Shown here: piece after piece, positions 1-11,725 of the stretch
How positions within the stretch are numbered: the stretch's first letter is position 1
Layout of the letters: every line of letters begins with the position of its first letter
Origin: Chrysophaeum taylorii
Lineage: Eukaryota; Sar; Pelagophyceae; Pelagomonadales; Pelagomonadaceae
DNA: 64,000 nt
Direction: 5' to 3'
Assembly: GCA_029834535.1 (NCBI GenBank)
Contig: JAQMWT010000390.1
Coordinates: forward strand, 372,001-436,000
Position numbers and translations under genes: made by a program
Notes under the pieces: generated by a model
Databases searched by the model: none
What the model was told of the DNA's origin: nothing
The model's input: the letters and a program-made list of their open reading frames with translations, nothing else

Positions 1-3000
1 AACCGACGAGTCGCCCGAAAGAGGGTTGAGGCCGTAGGCTTCGTCGATAACGAGCACGCAGCCCTGGCTTTTCTCGAGGATGGCGTTCGTCCGCTCCTCC
101 GACTGCCCGAGAGCCGAACCGATAAAGTCGCTCGGGTTTTTGAGAACCACCTCGCCCTTGGATAACAGGCCGAGATCCTTCAGAACGCGTCCGTATATTT
201 TCGCGCAGCTCGTTTTCCCCGTGCCTGCGTCGTATCATCTCGTGGTCCACTTTACCGACGACGACGACGACGACGCGATATAATAATATATGCACGGGCG
301 CGCGTTTGATTTATTATTTCGACGCTGGCGGGTGCCAGGATTCCCGAGGAAGATTCGGTTCAGCGTCACCTATATATAACATCAAAAATGGATCGTCCCG
401 CAATACGAAAGACGCGCGTGCGTTACCTCTTGCAGCTCCATCTCGTTTTCTTCGCGCTCCGCGTTGCTCGCGACCTGATGATGAGGTCGTCGGAATGTTT
501 TTCGGAAGAGCCACTCTTCAAGAAACAAACGTCTTCCCGAAAAAAAAAAAAAGACTCTGCTCGCAACCATCTCGAGGAGCTGCTTCACGCTTGCCTTGAC
601 CTTGTCGAGTCCAATCAAATCCCACAGCTCCTTGAGAGCCTCGGACTGTTCAAAGGTCACCGTCCTCGGGCCCAGAAAATCTGAGCGAATCAGTGCGAAC
701 TTGTCGGGGGCTCTTCCGTTCTCGTTCTCTCGTACGACTCGCTGGCTCTGGCGCTCGAAAACGAGTTCCAGGTAGTTGCGAACCGCGCGCGCGTTGCCAA
801 ACCCGGTCGTGGAACGCTGCCGGCCAAGTCGCCGCGCTGCGATGCGGACGTGCTTCGCATCTTCGACTCGGTACCGGGACTTCTCGTCGAGCTGCGCTCG
901 CATGATACTCGTCAACTCGTCGTCGGTGAAATCCGGAAAATCAAATCGCCTACGGAAACGCGACGGCAGGCCTTCGTTGTGCTCGAGCAACGCCTCGAGC
1001 GGCTTCGCATACCCAGCAAATACGACAACCAGCTTTCCTCGCTTGTCCTCCATCTCCGCGAGCAAGTAATCCAGCACTTGCCGGCCGATTTGATTTGTCT
1101 TGGGCTCGAGTTGATAGGCTTCGTCCACAAACAGCGTCCCCCCTTTATTGCGCGATCGCACGCGGTCGCGTGGTACCATTATTTTTTCGACGTTATTATT
1201 TTTCTTCTTCTCGAGTTTGATGTTGTAGGATCCATCACTGTTCGTAGAATCCACGACGCCGCAGCGGTCCCACTTGCCCTTAACTTTTGTGGCGATTTCG
1301 ACCTTCTCGCCGACGGGCAATGGCGACTGGCCGTCATCCACGAGATTCGCGAGGAGCTTTTTGAGATCCGTCACCCCCCCTTGAGCAAGCTTCGCGCCCG
1401 ACGTCTCCTCGAACGCTGCTGCTGCTGCACCTTTTGGTAGAACGCCCAACTCAGCGAGAACTTGCCCGTACAAGCGCGCCGTCGTCGTCTTGCCCGTTCC
1501 TGTCGCGTGGGGAGCTTACGCGCATAAGGTGTTTTGCCAACATCATCAGCAATAATACCTGGATTACCGGTGAATACGGCGTTGTACTGCTTCGTGCTCG
1601 AGTCCTCGCCGCGCTCCTTATCAAGGTTGACCTGTGGAAAGATCAGTTCAATTGTTGTATCGAACGAAATCGGGGTGGTGACAGTGCATCATCACGCCTA
1701 GCGCGAGGTGAGCATTTGATTTGATTAAGACGCTGAGCTCGACGGTATCCTTGAGCGCGAGCAAGTCTCGCTTTACTGGTTGGATGCCAGTCAATGCCAC
1801 CAACTCGCGGAGCGCGGCACTCTGCCCAGCTCGCCGCCGCATATCCTCCGCCTCCGCTTGAGCACGCGGCCGTGGGTCTGCTTTCTTCGACAAGGAATTG
1901 TCCGCCCATTCCAAGCATCTCCGCGCAATGTTGACAACGCCCGCGGCAGCGTCGGGGACTACTTCTGGACGTAACAGAGGGACGCACGACGCGAGCGCGT
2001 GGCCATAGGCCAACGCCGCATCTCCCTTTTGCTGAGCGGCCAAAGCCCAACAAAGGTCGCGAAGCGCAGCAGCGACATGGAGGGTCGCCGCCGTCTCCTC
2101 CATCTTCGATACGCCGGCGTCAACGGCGTCGTCGTCGACGGAGCACATCTCAACCTTTTTGAAACCAAGCTGATACTCGCAGACTTTTGAGAACAAACGA
2201 GCGGCAATTGACCAGTTGGTCATCTTCTTCCCCGTACGCAACTCCGTTAGCACGTCGTGCGCTTCGAGCCACTCCTCCCGTTTCATATGATCAAGGCACA
2301 GCCTCAAGTCACGGTGGAGATTCGCGGCGCTCCCGAGCGGCCGATTTTTTTTTGAGTCGACGGCCGCCAAGACTCGGTCGATGACTTGGACGTTTTTTTT
2401 TGTCAGTGACTTCAAAGCTATCGCAAGCTTGTCGCGTGGCAAGAATGCGCGCAGACTCCCCACAAGGTCTCCGGCGAGAAGATAAGGACGAAGGTGCTCT
2501 CGCCTGAGGGGTCGTCGAGCTTTTATTAATTACGCGAGATGCGCACAAAACGCGAAATGAAAAACACGACTCTCACAGATCGAGCTGTACTTCAACAGTA
2601 CTTCGCGCAGCATCCGTGCGACGCTTCGTTTCCAAGCGTTCTTGCTCTGCGGTGAAAGAAACCTGCGACGAAAATCCCCAAAACAACTTTTCTCGCGCGC
2701 GCTCACGCTCGTCATTTGGTTGGTCAACGTTTGCAGGTCCCGCTGCGTCTGCTGGTCGAGGACATTCAGCCGATCCTCCGAGAAACGTTCCTTCTCCTTG
2801 AGCTCATCGAGTGTTTCTTCGACTTTTCGGACTTTCTCTTGCTTTTGTGCCATCTGGATGGCTTCGCTCGCCGCGAGCTCGTCTTCGGCGCGTCGACGCT
2901 CTTCAACGCATTCCAGGATGCCGTCAATCTCGTTTCTCTCGCGACGTTGCTTCAACTCTCGCCGGAGTCGCTCATTCTTTATCTCGTCTTGAACTTGCTG

Positions 3001-6000
3001 CATTTTGAGCTCCCGCTCTTTCTCCAACGCGGCGATTTGTTGACGGATCTTCGCGCGTTCGGACTCGACTCGAACGCGTCTTTCGTCAGCCTCGCTCTGC
3101 TTTTTGCTCGCTTCCAACTCGAGCTCGACCAAGCGTTGCTGCTCGTCGCGTACAATCTTCGCGAGCGTCTCGCATGCCGCACACGCTCTCCTAACCTTAT
3201 CGGAGCACGATCTTCGTACGACATGCCCCTCTTTGCAGTAATCAATAACCTGCGACATGTAATCAATCGAGCGCGCCGTCAGAATAATAATAATAATAAT
3301 AAGGTTCAACTTTTTTTTTTCGACGCCGTAGGAAGAGTAATAACCGGTGCTGAGCAAATGGCGTGCTGCTTGTGATGTTTCCTGTCGAAGGGATGACACT
3401 TGAGAGGGCACGCGTGGCCACATTTCAGAACTGCTTCGCACGGACGGTGACAGCCACCATCCGCGGCGCGAGTCTCGAAGTCTTTGAGCGTATCCAGCAA
3501 CCGCGGTGGCAAGTCGGGGTGATTTTCGCATCGCGCCGGAAGGCCTCGGTGAATCAAGCCCTGGTCAGCCATGTCGTCGAGGATTTTCGTCCAGCACGAG
3601 TTGCCCGCCGCCGCCGCCTTGCGCAACGTCTTGCTGCTGCCGATGATGATTTCGCACAGTCTGGCGCGGGAGAGCAAGACGTTGACTCGCTCTGGTTCGT
3701 TCAAGAACCCAATTTTCCCGTCTGGATTGCTGCGTACCAGCGAGGCGATGACAATGTCGTTTTCCTCACCCTGGAAATTGTCAATAGTCGCGACGCGAAC
3801 AGAAGAATCCTTTTTTGGTAACGACGACGTAGGGGATTCGGCATCGTCGTCGTCCTCGAGGTCGTCCGCGTCGAGTTCTCCCACGAGCGAGCCGAGATTC
3901 GCACGGCGGAGCTCGTGTCGTATTTCTTGGAGCTGGCCCAAATACGGCGTCAGCACGACGACTTGGCTCGGGTCGTAGTCTTGCTGGAGTACGTACCGCA
4001 CGATCGCAGAAACCATCGCGACCTCGTGTCTGTTTACTTTGTTCGATGGGTCGTGATGATGAGACTCGTCGTCGAGGTCAGCCGCGTACGCATCTTCGGG
4101 CTCGTCGTGATCGACGAACAAAACATTGTGGGTCAGGCCGCGAACGCGGTCTCGAGAGAGGGTACCGGGACCATCTTGCAAAGTTGGGTACGTCGTCGAC
4201 CGTATGAACTGAGAAATTTCGGGTCGCATCCGGTGTTGCACGCTAAGCTCGCCATGCGGAAAGTCTTTGCTCCTAACCAGTCGCTCGAAGAGCGAGACAT
4301 TGAAATCGAAGCCCCTTTTCGCCGAGACAGTTAACGGATAATGTTCGAGCTTGGGCCGCAACTGCTTGTGGTCGCCGATCATGATGAGATGCTTTAGACC
4401 GCTCTGCAGACTTGTCAGGGTGTGAGCCTCCAGGACCTCTCCGGCCTCCTCGATGACGACAACGCTGATGTTGACGTCTTCCAGCACGTGCTTCAACCTG
4501 CGCGGGACCTCCTTCCTCCTCCTCGAGCAACTCGTTAACCACTAACAAACGCGCGAGCACGCACATTCACACAAAATGCAGACAGACAGACAGACAGACA
4601 GACAGACACATTGGACGGACGGACGGACGGACGGACGGACTCTGATTGTTTGACCTGGCGGCGCCCGTCGTGGTGCATCCGATCACCCTGCTTTGCTCCA
4701 AAATTGCACGCCAGTCGTCCTCCTTGAGGGCCGAGAGCTTATTTTGGACCTCCTCGTACTCGAGCAGCACCTCTGCTAGCTGCTCGCGCGCCTCGGACGA
4801 TATCTCGTCTTCCCACTTGGATTTCAGGTCAAGGCGAGCCTGTTTGTCGAGGCTCCAGACGCCTCGTGGGTTCTGACGCGAGTAGTCGTCCCCTCGATCA
4901 TAGCCGCTCAGCCAGCGTCGATACAGGTGATTTGGCTTGAAGCTTTGTCCATTCGGTCCGACGACGACAAACTCGCCCGTGTTTGGTTCGGAAGTGCGTC
5001 GTCTCCCGGGGACCGTGAGGCTCTCGTGCGCTGCAGGGTCGTACGCTTCCAAAAATTTCTGAATCGCGGCCCACGATCGCTGCTTGCTCAGGTCTTTGCG
5101 GAGATACGAAATCTGCTGGTCGCATTCCGACTTTCGTTGCTTGAGGGCGCCATAGCGTCGTCGATCGAACGACGAGCACGACGACGACGACCACGGGTTT
5201 GAGCGCTGCTGATTAAAAAGATCCTGTTGCTTCTTCTGCAGCGTGTACTTCTCGAGCTTCTGCGCTTGGCACCTCCCGCCCACGCGCACGACGTTGGTGA
5301 TCGAGCGTTCGATCAAGTTCCCGAGAAACTCATCGAGGGCGTGGTTGGTGAAGGTGAGTATGAGGATGCGCTCAGTAGTGGAACGGTAAATGAGCTCGGC
5401 GAGTCTGACCCCGAGGTGCGTCTTGCCTGTTCCCGGCGGCCCCACCGTGACCGACACGCGCGTAGCGAGAGCGAGCCGCAGAGCGTCGCGCTGCGAGGGG
5501 TCGTACTCAAAGCCGTCGCTCCTCTCGAGATTCTCGATCTCGGCGTCGACGTCGAGGCCCGCGAGGTAGGTGGCGACGCCCGGCTTTTTCCCGTAAACAA
5601 GCTCCTCTGCAAAGGGTATCGAATGCATTTTCTGCAAGCAACTCAGGACGGGCTCGTAGGTAAAATACCCCGCGCACACGCGTACCAGGCTCGTGCTCGT
5701 GACGCGCCCGAGGCCGCGCAGGATGTCGGCGAGCTCGTACGCGTCGAGATCCCGCGCAAAAGCGAGTCCCACACGCGGTCTCGCACGGTTGTTTCTGAAG
5801 GTATCGCGGGATGCGAGCTCGTCCGGTTCGGCGCGCACTATCGTGGCCACGTATTCGACTCTTCCCTCCCTTTTGTTGACGAGAGCAACGAGCGATCCAA
5901 GAGGAAAATTCTTCGCTCCACTCGGGGATCGCCAATACTCGAGAGCCTCGCCACCCTTGAGCCTGGCGCCGCGGTGCCGGGGCGGCAGCTCGCAGCTCGC

Positions 6001-6964
6001 GACGAGACACGGCCGAGGGTGGGTTTCAATCCCCTCAAAAGCGACGGCGTCGTACGCGAAACTCCCCCCGGGCGTCGTGTGTTTGGCTCGCACGAGGTTT
6101 TGGAGCCCCAGGCGCATAGGTCCGACCATGTCTTCGCGAAGCAGGCGAAACTGGCGGTCGAGGGTCGCGGCCACCTCGTCGTCGATAGGGCTCTCGGAGA
6201 CTGGAGGAGGAAGATATGGTGGCTTGACGCACTGGATCTCCTGGACAGTGGGCACGATCTGTGTCGACCGGTAGTCGAAGCGGTCGTTGTCGTGGCGTCC
6301 TCCCGGCATCGACTCGCTCACGTCGACCAGGCTCGCGCGCATCATCCGCTTCGCCTCTCGTTCCGACCCGCTGAACACTGCCTTGAGACTCTTCGCGCAC
6401 GGCGCTTCGCGCGCGATCAACAAGTCCGCCAAGGTCCGCCAGTCGGAGTCGGTGCGCGCGTCGGACCGCAGCCCCGCCGCCTTGAGGCAGAACCAGCTGA
6501 GCGCCGCTAGATGATCCGTCGACGCTTCCGCCGTCTGCCTCAGAGCTCGCCTAAACCCTGGCACGGCGAAGACGACGTCGACAACCGCGTTCAGGTCGTT
6601 CTTGCACGTGCCCAGGCACATGTCATCCTGCCCCAGGCGCGCCAGAAACGGAACCACAGACCGACGGTAATAATCGACCGAGTCCTCGCAGCATAAGGCG
6701 CGCTTAAGAATTTTTGCTCCGTTTCGCTGCGGATCCGTCAGTTGATAAAGCAACTCGGCGCCGTCTCGAAACTCGGCAGCCTCCCGGAGAAACCGCGCGC
6801 CGTCCTGGCCGCTCAACTCAAACCTCTCGTCTTTCAGCGCGCGCGCGAAAAAGGCAGACCTGATGAAGGATCAATCATATCGTTGTAGATTTTGACACTG
6901 AAAGATTTGTATGTAATAACCCGTCGCGCCGTCCACCGCCGCGCCCTCTGTCCCGCCCCCTCAT
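1..6964 (-). CDS. ZNFX1-like SF1 helicase fused to NFX1 zinc region, coiled coil and CbbX-type AAA+ domains (3' partial)
   Basis: Eleven exons stay in phase: 6964-6921, 6859-4655, 4497-3345, 3249-2707, 2662-2577, 2503-1696, 1631-1559, 1499-568, 474-427, 369-336 and 224 to the edge, about 2,050 codons. Exon 1 starts at an ATG and is Arg/Gly-rich. A superfamily 1 helicase spans about residues 480-1030: GPPGTGKTHLG, TFTNHALDEFL, VVVIEEAGE, GDHKQLRP, VQHRMRPEI, TIDNFQGEEND, NVLLSRAR. This is the motif set of ZNFX1/UPF1-type RNA helicases. A Cys/His cluster (CHRPC, CGHACPLKCHP) and a charged coiled coil (about 1150-1340) follow. Two AAA+ domains come last: GNPGTGKTTTARLY with LFVDEAYQLEP near 1635-1800, and GNPGTGKTSCAKIY with VLVIDEAYGLNP, cut by the edge. 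The first AAA+ domain holds a Tudor/SH3-like insert. A role in RNA surveillance or silencing is inferred from the helicase family only. Least certain are the donor at 1695 and the GC-AG intron 225-335. Confidence 0.85.
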
Positions 6965-7578
6965 GTCTTCTTGTTTGGTGCTTTCTTTTCGACTAGCCAA
7001 CCAGGGCAAGACGGGGCCTGACTGATCACGCAGACAGCCGCATCTTTTTTCCGGGCTTGTGAAACAATGTCAGATTTTTCCTTTTGAATTTAAAAGGGTC
7101 TTGTATCACCTTCGTGAGGTTGACGAACACGCCAACGGAATTGTTCGTGTTCGACACGACGAATCATGCTCGCAGACTAATATCCCAAATGTAGGTTTCT
7201 CGGACAATTATTAGGGATGCTTGCTCGTCGGGGGCAAAGAAAAGAGAGCCCCCTGACACATTCTGCACTACGGACGGCGGCAGGAGATACCCGCGACTGG
7301 CGGACTGACTCCATCCAGCCACGTGCCGCCGTCCCCACCTCTGTCGCAGCCGCGCTGCATCGGCGATCCCGCCGAAGAGCCGAGGCGCCAAAATACCGTG
7401 GGCCGCAAAACCTAATAAAGCCCCATGGGCTGCATGCAAAACCCCTCTTTTCACATTTTCCCGACACGACTTGCGTTTGAGGAAGAGCCGGCTTCACACT
7501 GCAGTGCGTCGCCCAGTTCGCTGCAGAGCGTCGCCCAGGGTGCCCGTGGAGGTAGCCCGACAGGGTCCCCACGTAATT
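6965..7578. other. Gene-poor 5' flank of the helicase gene
   Basis: No reading frame here has an ATG, family motif and sensible length together. Short overlapping frames on both strands (7164-7572) show no motif and lack splice support. The stretch probably contains the promoter of the minus-strand helicase gene starting at 6964. No convincing core-promoter signal was identified. Confidence 0.5.
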
Positions 7579-7835
7579 AGGGTCGGATAAGAAAGTTCGT
7601 ACGAGCCGTTAACTATGTTTCAGTTTGTACTAAGACATACTCAACGGATCGCTGAGCTATGTTCATTTGTACTCAAGCAGTATGTGCCGCCACGCCGCGA
7701 GATCGTCGCGATGGAACTAGTCCCCATAGTGAAGTCGGCATCCTTTCGTCCCCTCACGCAAAAAAAGGAAAAAGCCCACGCGTTGTAGGACCCGTCGTTG
7801 CGGCGCGGGCTAGTCTCGTTTTCTTATCCGACCCT
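7579..7835. mobile_element. 257-bp MITE-like element, copy 1
   Basis: The element begins AGGGTCGGATAAGAAA and ends with the near reverse complement TTTTCTTATCCGACCCT, giving terminal inverted repeats of about 16 bp. The same 257-bp sequence is present in inverse orientation at 24038-24294, differing visibly only around one A-rich run. It has no coding capacity, so it fits a non-autonomous DNA transposon. Flanks here are TTA and TAA, but copy 2 does not repeat this, so the target-site duplication and superfamily are unresolved. Confidence 0.85.
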
Positions 7836-8962
7836 AACGTCGTAATCAATTTTGCCTGCGACGAGCTTTCGTTGGAACGGATTATGAAAAAAAAAAAAAT
7901 GTTGTTCGAATTTGCGGCTGATTTGCCCAAAGACGTGCACCGCCGGGCAGCGCGTGTCTGTCCAAGGTTCTGCCACTGCGCTGTGAGCTGCGAGACCAAG
8001 CGGCATCTCGCGACCCGGAGTACTGCTTTACGCGCGAGTTCAAACCGAACAGCGCTAGGATGATTAATCACTTTGTCTACGCGCCAAATGGCGCCGGTTT
8101 CAAGCCGATCCTCCTCGACTGCTGAATTAATTAATTCTCGCCCGGCAACTTCGCGGTGGCCGTTGAGGCCGGCCGGCCGACCGATAAAAACCGGTCCGAA
8201 GTCTCAGATAACGCGGCGACTGTCGCGGCAAGGAGCGCCTGGTGGATCAATTCGAGGCTGCTCGCGTGCACCACGAGTGAGACTTTGAACAGCAGCAGCA
8301 GCAGCGCCGCGTATGCCGCGCTCGATGACTGGGACGAGGAATGGGGCGGGAAAGTATGGAAGAGCAAGCACAAGCTCCGGGACCGGCTGCTTCCAATGAG
8401 AGGGAATGGAGCACGCTCCGTAATCGAGACGACAACGAGGCTGCGCCAACGGCAGCCTGGGCGTCGATTGACGCGCGCCGTAGTCGCCCTCTTGAACGAC
8501 ACCGAGGTCGAATGCCTCGCCGAAAGAGCTGATTGTGGAGCGCTGCCAGGGACGATGTATGTCGATTAACCACCGTCGTTGGCTCTGTTGGGCGGCCCCG
8601 CGGCGTTCTTGATGGAGGTGGAGGCTATACCAACCCTTTTTTTCAAGGTCGACTGCTGCTAAGTAAGGGAGTAAGAAGAGTGTGAGCACCCATGGGTTGG
8701 ACGCGGATGTAACCCGAGGCGCTAGTTTTTGGTACCACAACAACTAGCAACTGGAATCGGTCCGTCGAGCGTCGGCAGCAGCACAGCGTCGTTCGTCCTC
8801 ATCGCAAGTCCTCGGCCGGGGTTCTCGCTCGCGGGGGCGTCGAGCCCTCGTCGCGGGCATGCTTCCTAGTTGCCGGGTTGTCCTGGCACGCCGAGCCGGC
8901 CTGGGAGACGGGGCGTCGTCGTCGTCGTCGCGGCCAGTCGTCGTCATTTTTTTGGTGAAGAT
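7836..8962. other. Gene-poor stretch
   Basis: Frames on both strands (for example plus 8156-8569, minus 8204-8743) open only at non-ATG codons and show no domain or splice context. CCGG/GGCC runs occur near 8166-8180. A SalI-type GTCGAC motif near 8648 resembles the dispersed repeat found near the antenna genes. No gene is supported. Confidence 0.5.
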
Positions 8963-9812
8963 CTATGGGTTCAGGCACCTTCTCAACAGGCCATCCTCCT
9001 TCGGGTGCCGGCCGGCCGGCCGGCCGTAGAGTCCGCTGGCGTTCTCCTCGATGAGCTCGTCGTCGATGGCCTGACGCTCCTCGGGCCCAAGGGCGGCCCA
9101 GCCTCGACGCAGAGCAGCCGTGGGGAGCGGCGAGGTGGAATCTGGTCGCCCGGACTGACTGACGGGCGGCGCCGACGAGCGAGTTGGGTCGACAATCAGC
9201 CATCTGGCCTTCCCGAGAGCGAACTGCAGGCGCTTGCGCTCCCGTTGCTCAGCTGCGGCGCCGACGATCTCCTGGCCCAGGAGATGTTGGTCGACCTTCT
9301 CCCCGCTCACAGCCCGCGCCAGCGTTGTGCTCGGGCGGCGGAAGAGCCCCGAGCCATCGGCGAATCGGACGAACAATTTGTCAAGCCAGTCGTGCTTCTC
9401 ACAGACGCGGTGTACGATGCCAAAGTCGACGCCGATGACAGCGGCCAATGTGAAGTGGGGGCCGTAGAAGTCGTCGTCGAGCGCCAAGCAGCGCCCCCTC
9501 GGGGCCAAGCGCCAGATGCGGTTCACGAGATCGTTGACATCCAAGTCGACGCCGACCGGCTCCGGCCCGGCCAGTGCGTCTTCCACCGCAGCGGCCTCTT
9601 CGGCGGCGTCGACATGCTGGTCGTGATATTTTTCGAAGAGATGGCGGTTTGGCTTTAAAATCGTTTTGAACTTCTAGGAGAGGGTGGGGTGTTGCTTGTT
9701 TTGTGTGGAGTCGTGAGCGATGTCCATCCAGAGGATTTTGAAAGTCGACTGCCAAGAGTTGAGGGTGCGAACCCACCTTGAGTTCTATTCCGCCTGCCCC
9801 GCGCCTCAGCAT
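8963..9812 (-). CDS. Unrecognised protein, two exons
   Basis: Exon 1 (9812-9777) opens at an ATG and ends AAG|GTGGGT. A 103-nt intron (9674-9776) ends in a pyrimidine run plus TAG. Exon 2 (9673-8963) continues in phase to a TAG stop, giving about 248 residues. After the join the protein begins MLRRGAGGIELK|KFKTILKPNRHLF. The first 150 residues have balanced, gene-like composition (VNDLVNRIWRL, ALDDDFYGPHF, VHRVCEKHDWLDKLF); the C-terminus is more low-complexity. I do not recognise a family. No transmembrane segment or signal peptide is evident. The intron contains a GTCGACT motif shared with dispersed repeats elsewhere in the window. Confidence 0.5.
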
Positions 9813-9957
9813 CGATGACCCGGACTAGGCTTTAGGGCACATCCGCCTTCTAGGCGCGCCTCACCTATCAACACACCCTGCCAAGCCACTGAGCGCCTTG
9901 CGCGCTTACGCCCACTCTTAGCAGTCGACCTTCAAATACCCAGAGATTATGAAGCCC

Positions 9958-9997
9958 ACAACAAACAAACAAACAAACAAACAAACAAACAAACAAC
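9958..9997. repeat. (CAAA)n microsatellite in the 9813-10093 spacer
   Basis: About nine CAAA units sit in the 280-bp spacer between the unrecognised gene and the 3' end of the membrane-protein gene. A GCCT tetranucleotide run follows near 10044-10058. Nothing else is recognisable in the spacer apart from a GCAGTCGACCTTCAAAT motif near 9920. Confidence 0.9.
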
Positions 9998-10093
9998 CCG
10001 AGGTTGCTGCGACTACGGTGGCGCGCTCGACTTAGCGCGGTTGCCTGCCTGCCTGCCTTATATGAACTATACTACGCCACGCCATCATACGGA

Positions 10094-11725
10094 TCATACG
10101 CCGTCATCGATATTATCGCCACTTTCGCTCGGACTGTGATCGTGGTCGTCGTCGTCGTCATCAAGCGGCTCGTCGATTTCGGCGTCGTCGTCGTCTCGAG
10201 CTTCCCGAGCGTGGGAGGTGGCGTCGTCGGGGGGCTTGGGGCCGCCGGGTCGGTGGTCGCCGAGGCCGCCGAAGTGGTGGCAGACGACGACAGCTCTTTC
10301 GTGGGGCGAAATGACCCGCTCGAGGGGGCCGAAGATGTTTTCTCGTCGTAGTTGTGGATCAACGAGATAGAGGGCACTCGCCGCGCGGTTCTTCTTGTAG
10401 GCGAGAGTTTTTTTTGAGTCGACGAGAGCGCCGTCGTCGACGGGGACGATCGACGTGCAGCCTGTTGGTCGTCGGAGGAGTTTTGCGGCAAGGTGGACGA
10501 GGCAGGCTGCGAGGAGTTTGGAGACGCGCAATGCGAATTGGCAGGCAAAGTGGCCTTTGAGGCAAAGGGCCGTCGCGAGGCGGCGGGCGCAGCGCCCGGC
10601 GCGAGACGACGCTCGGTCGGAGGGGCGTATGGAGTGGAGGGCGTGGGATGCGAAGCCGTGGCCACGGAGAGGCATCGATCTTGCTCTGAGGCGCGCGAGG
10701 AGGATGGGATCCGGCATTTCGACCTTGTAAAAGCGACACGCGGCGCACTGGTCCCTGCTCCAGACGAGCTTGGCGCCGCAGGTCGGGCACGGGTCGTCCC
10801 TGCAACAGCGGACGACCAGATAGATGAAAACGACGCCGACCAGCGAGCCGCCCACGATGTAGGGGACGCCGTCCTGGAACCATTTGTAGTCTGGAGGATG
10901 GGCGGGTCCAACCATCCGTATTCGCTGGTAAAACGCGTCGCCGACCGCGAGGATGGCCACTTCCTCCGTCTCGACATGGCAGTCGGTGACGGTGCGCCAG
11001 TACTGCGCTCCGTCGTTCGTAGCGCGCTCCTGGACCTCGAGGGTGAGCGTGTACCCCTTGAGGTACCACGCCCCGTTCTCGTTCGCGGCCGAACGAGCCC
11101 GAGTGCAGCTCGTGCCGTCCACGACGTCGTCGTACCGCCTCTGGCGGACGGCGTCGTTGTAGTCATCGGTCTGGCCCTCTCGTTGACTCCCGGGAATCTC
11201 GCAGGTGCAGGAGGTGTTGTCGCACGAGCCGTAGTCTCCGTCTGCTTCTTTGGACGTACACGTAAGATTTCGGCCGTCTTTCAGTACCGCGCCGTCGGTG
11301 TCTTCGTAGGCACATCCAATGCGGCCCATCGCGCATCTGACGACGCCTGTGTCGTCGGGGTCTTTGTTGCGCGCGAACCGAAATTCGTAGCCGTACCATT
11401 GAGCTCGGAGCGACGCGAGGACGTTCTCGTTGAGGACCTCGCATTCTAGATCCCAGACTTCGTCGACGGGCTCGCCCACACCGACGCGTACGTTGTTGCA
11501 GCACTGCAGGCAAATCTCCGACGATTCGCCATCGGGGCCATCGTTGTACGCGCTCGTGGCGTCGTACACGAACCCCTCGCCTTGCGCCTTAGTCCTCTGC
11601 ATTTTGCACGTCGTGTCGATGTCGGTGACGCGAATCCCCCTATAGCAAGACTGCCGCACGACCTGAGGAACGATCCTTGTCGACTCGGTTTCGAGCACCC
11701 CCAGCACGTCGAGCGACTGCGTCAT
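10094..11725 (-). CDS. Cys-rich single-pass membrane protein with cytoplasmic zinc-ribbon-like motif
   Basis: A continuous 543-codon frame. Roughly residues 1-280 form a Cys-rich, Asp/Asn-rich region (EICLQCCNN, NTSCTCEIPG, TVTDCHVE) that looks extracellular. A hydrophobic stretch around 285-305 (YIVGGSLVGVVFIYLVV) is a likely transmembrane helix, followed by CPTCGAKLVWSRDQCAAC, a four-Cys zinc-ribbon-like motif. The C-terminal third is basic and then ends in Asp/His-rich low complexity. No signal peptide follows the first ATG at 11725, so an upstream exon carrying one may exist; a CGCAG acceptor lies just before the ATG. Family not recognised. The low-complexity tail could include unrecognised introns. 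Confidence 0.6.
   Translation of the reverse strand: MTQSLDVLGVLETESTRIVPQVVRQSCYRGIRVTDIDTTCKMQRTKAQGEGFVYDATSAYNDGPDGESSEICLQCCNNVRVGVGEPVDEVWDLECEVLNENVLASLRAQWYGYEFRFARNKDPDDTGVVRCAMGRIGCAYEDTDGAVLKDGRNLTCTSKEADGDYGSCDNTSCTCEIPGSQREGQTDDYNDAVRQRRYDDVVDGTSCTRARSAANENGAWYLKGYTLTLEVQERATNDGAQYWRTVTDCHVETEEVAILAVGDAFYQRIRMVGPAHPPDYKWFQDGVPYIVGGSLVGVVFIYLVVRCCRDDPCPTCGAKLVWSRDQCAACRFYKVEMPDPILLARLRARSMPLRGHGFASHALHSIRPSDRASSRAGRCARRLATALCLKGHFACQFALRVSKLLAACLVHLAAKLLRRPTGCTSIVPVDDGALVDSKKTLAYKKNRAASALYLVDPQLRRENIFGPLERVISPHERAVVVCHHFGGLGDHRPGGPKPPDDATSHAREARDDDDAEIDEPLDDDDDDHDHSPSESGDNIDDGV

Noticed and set aside
5227-6510. 427-codon plus frame opposite the helicase exon
   Set aside because: Antisense of clear helicase motifs; Arg/Ala-rich shadow translation.
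7164-7572. Short minus and plus frames upstream of the helicase gene
   Set aside because: No motif, mutually overlapping, composition expected by chance in GC-rich DNA.
8156-8743. Overlapping frames on both strands (plus 8156-8569, minus 8204-8743)
   Set aside because: Both open at non-ATG codons, show no domain, and neither has splice or neighbour support.
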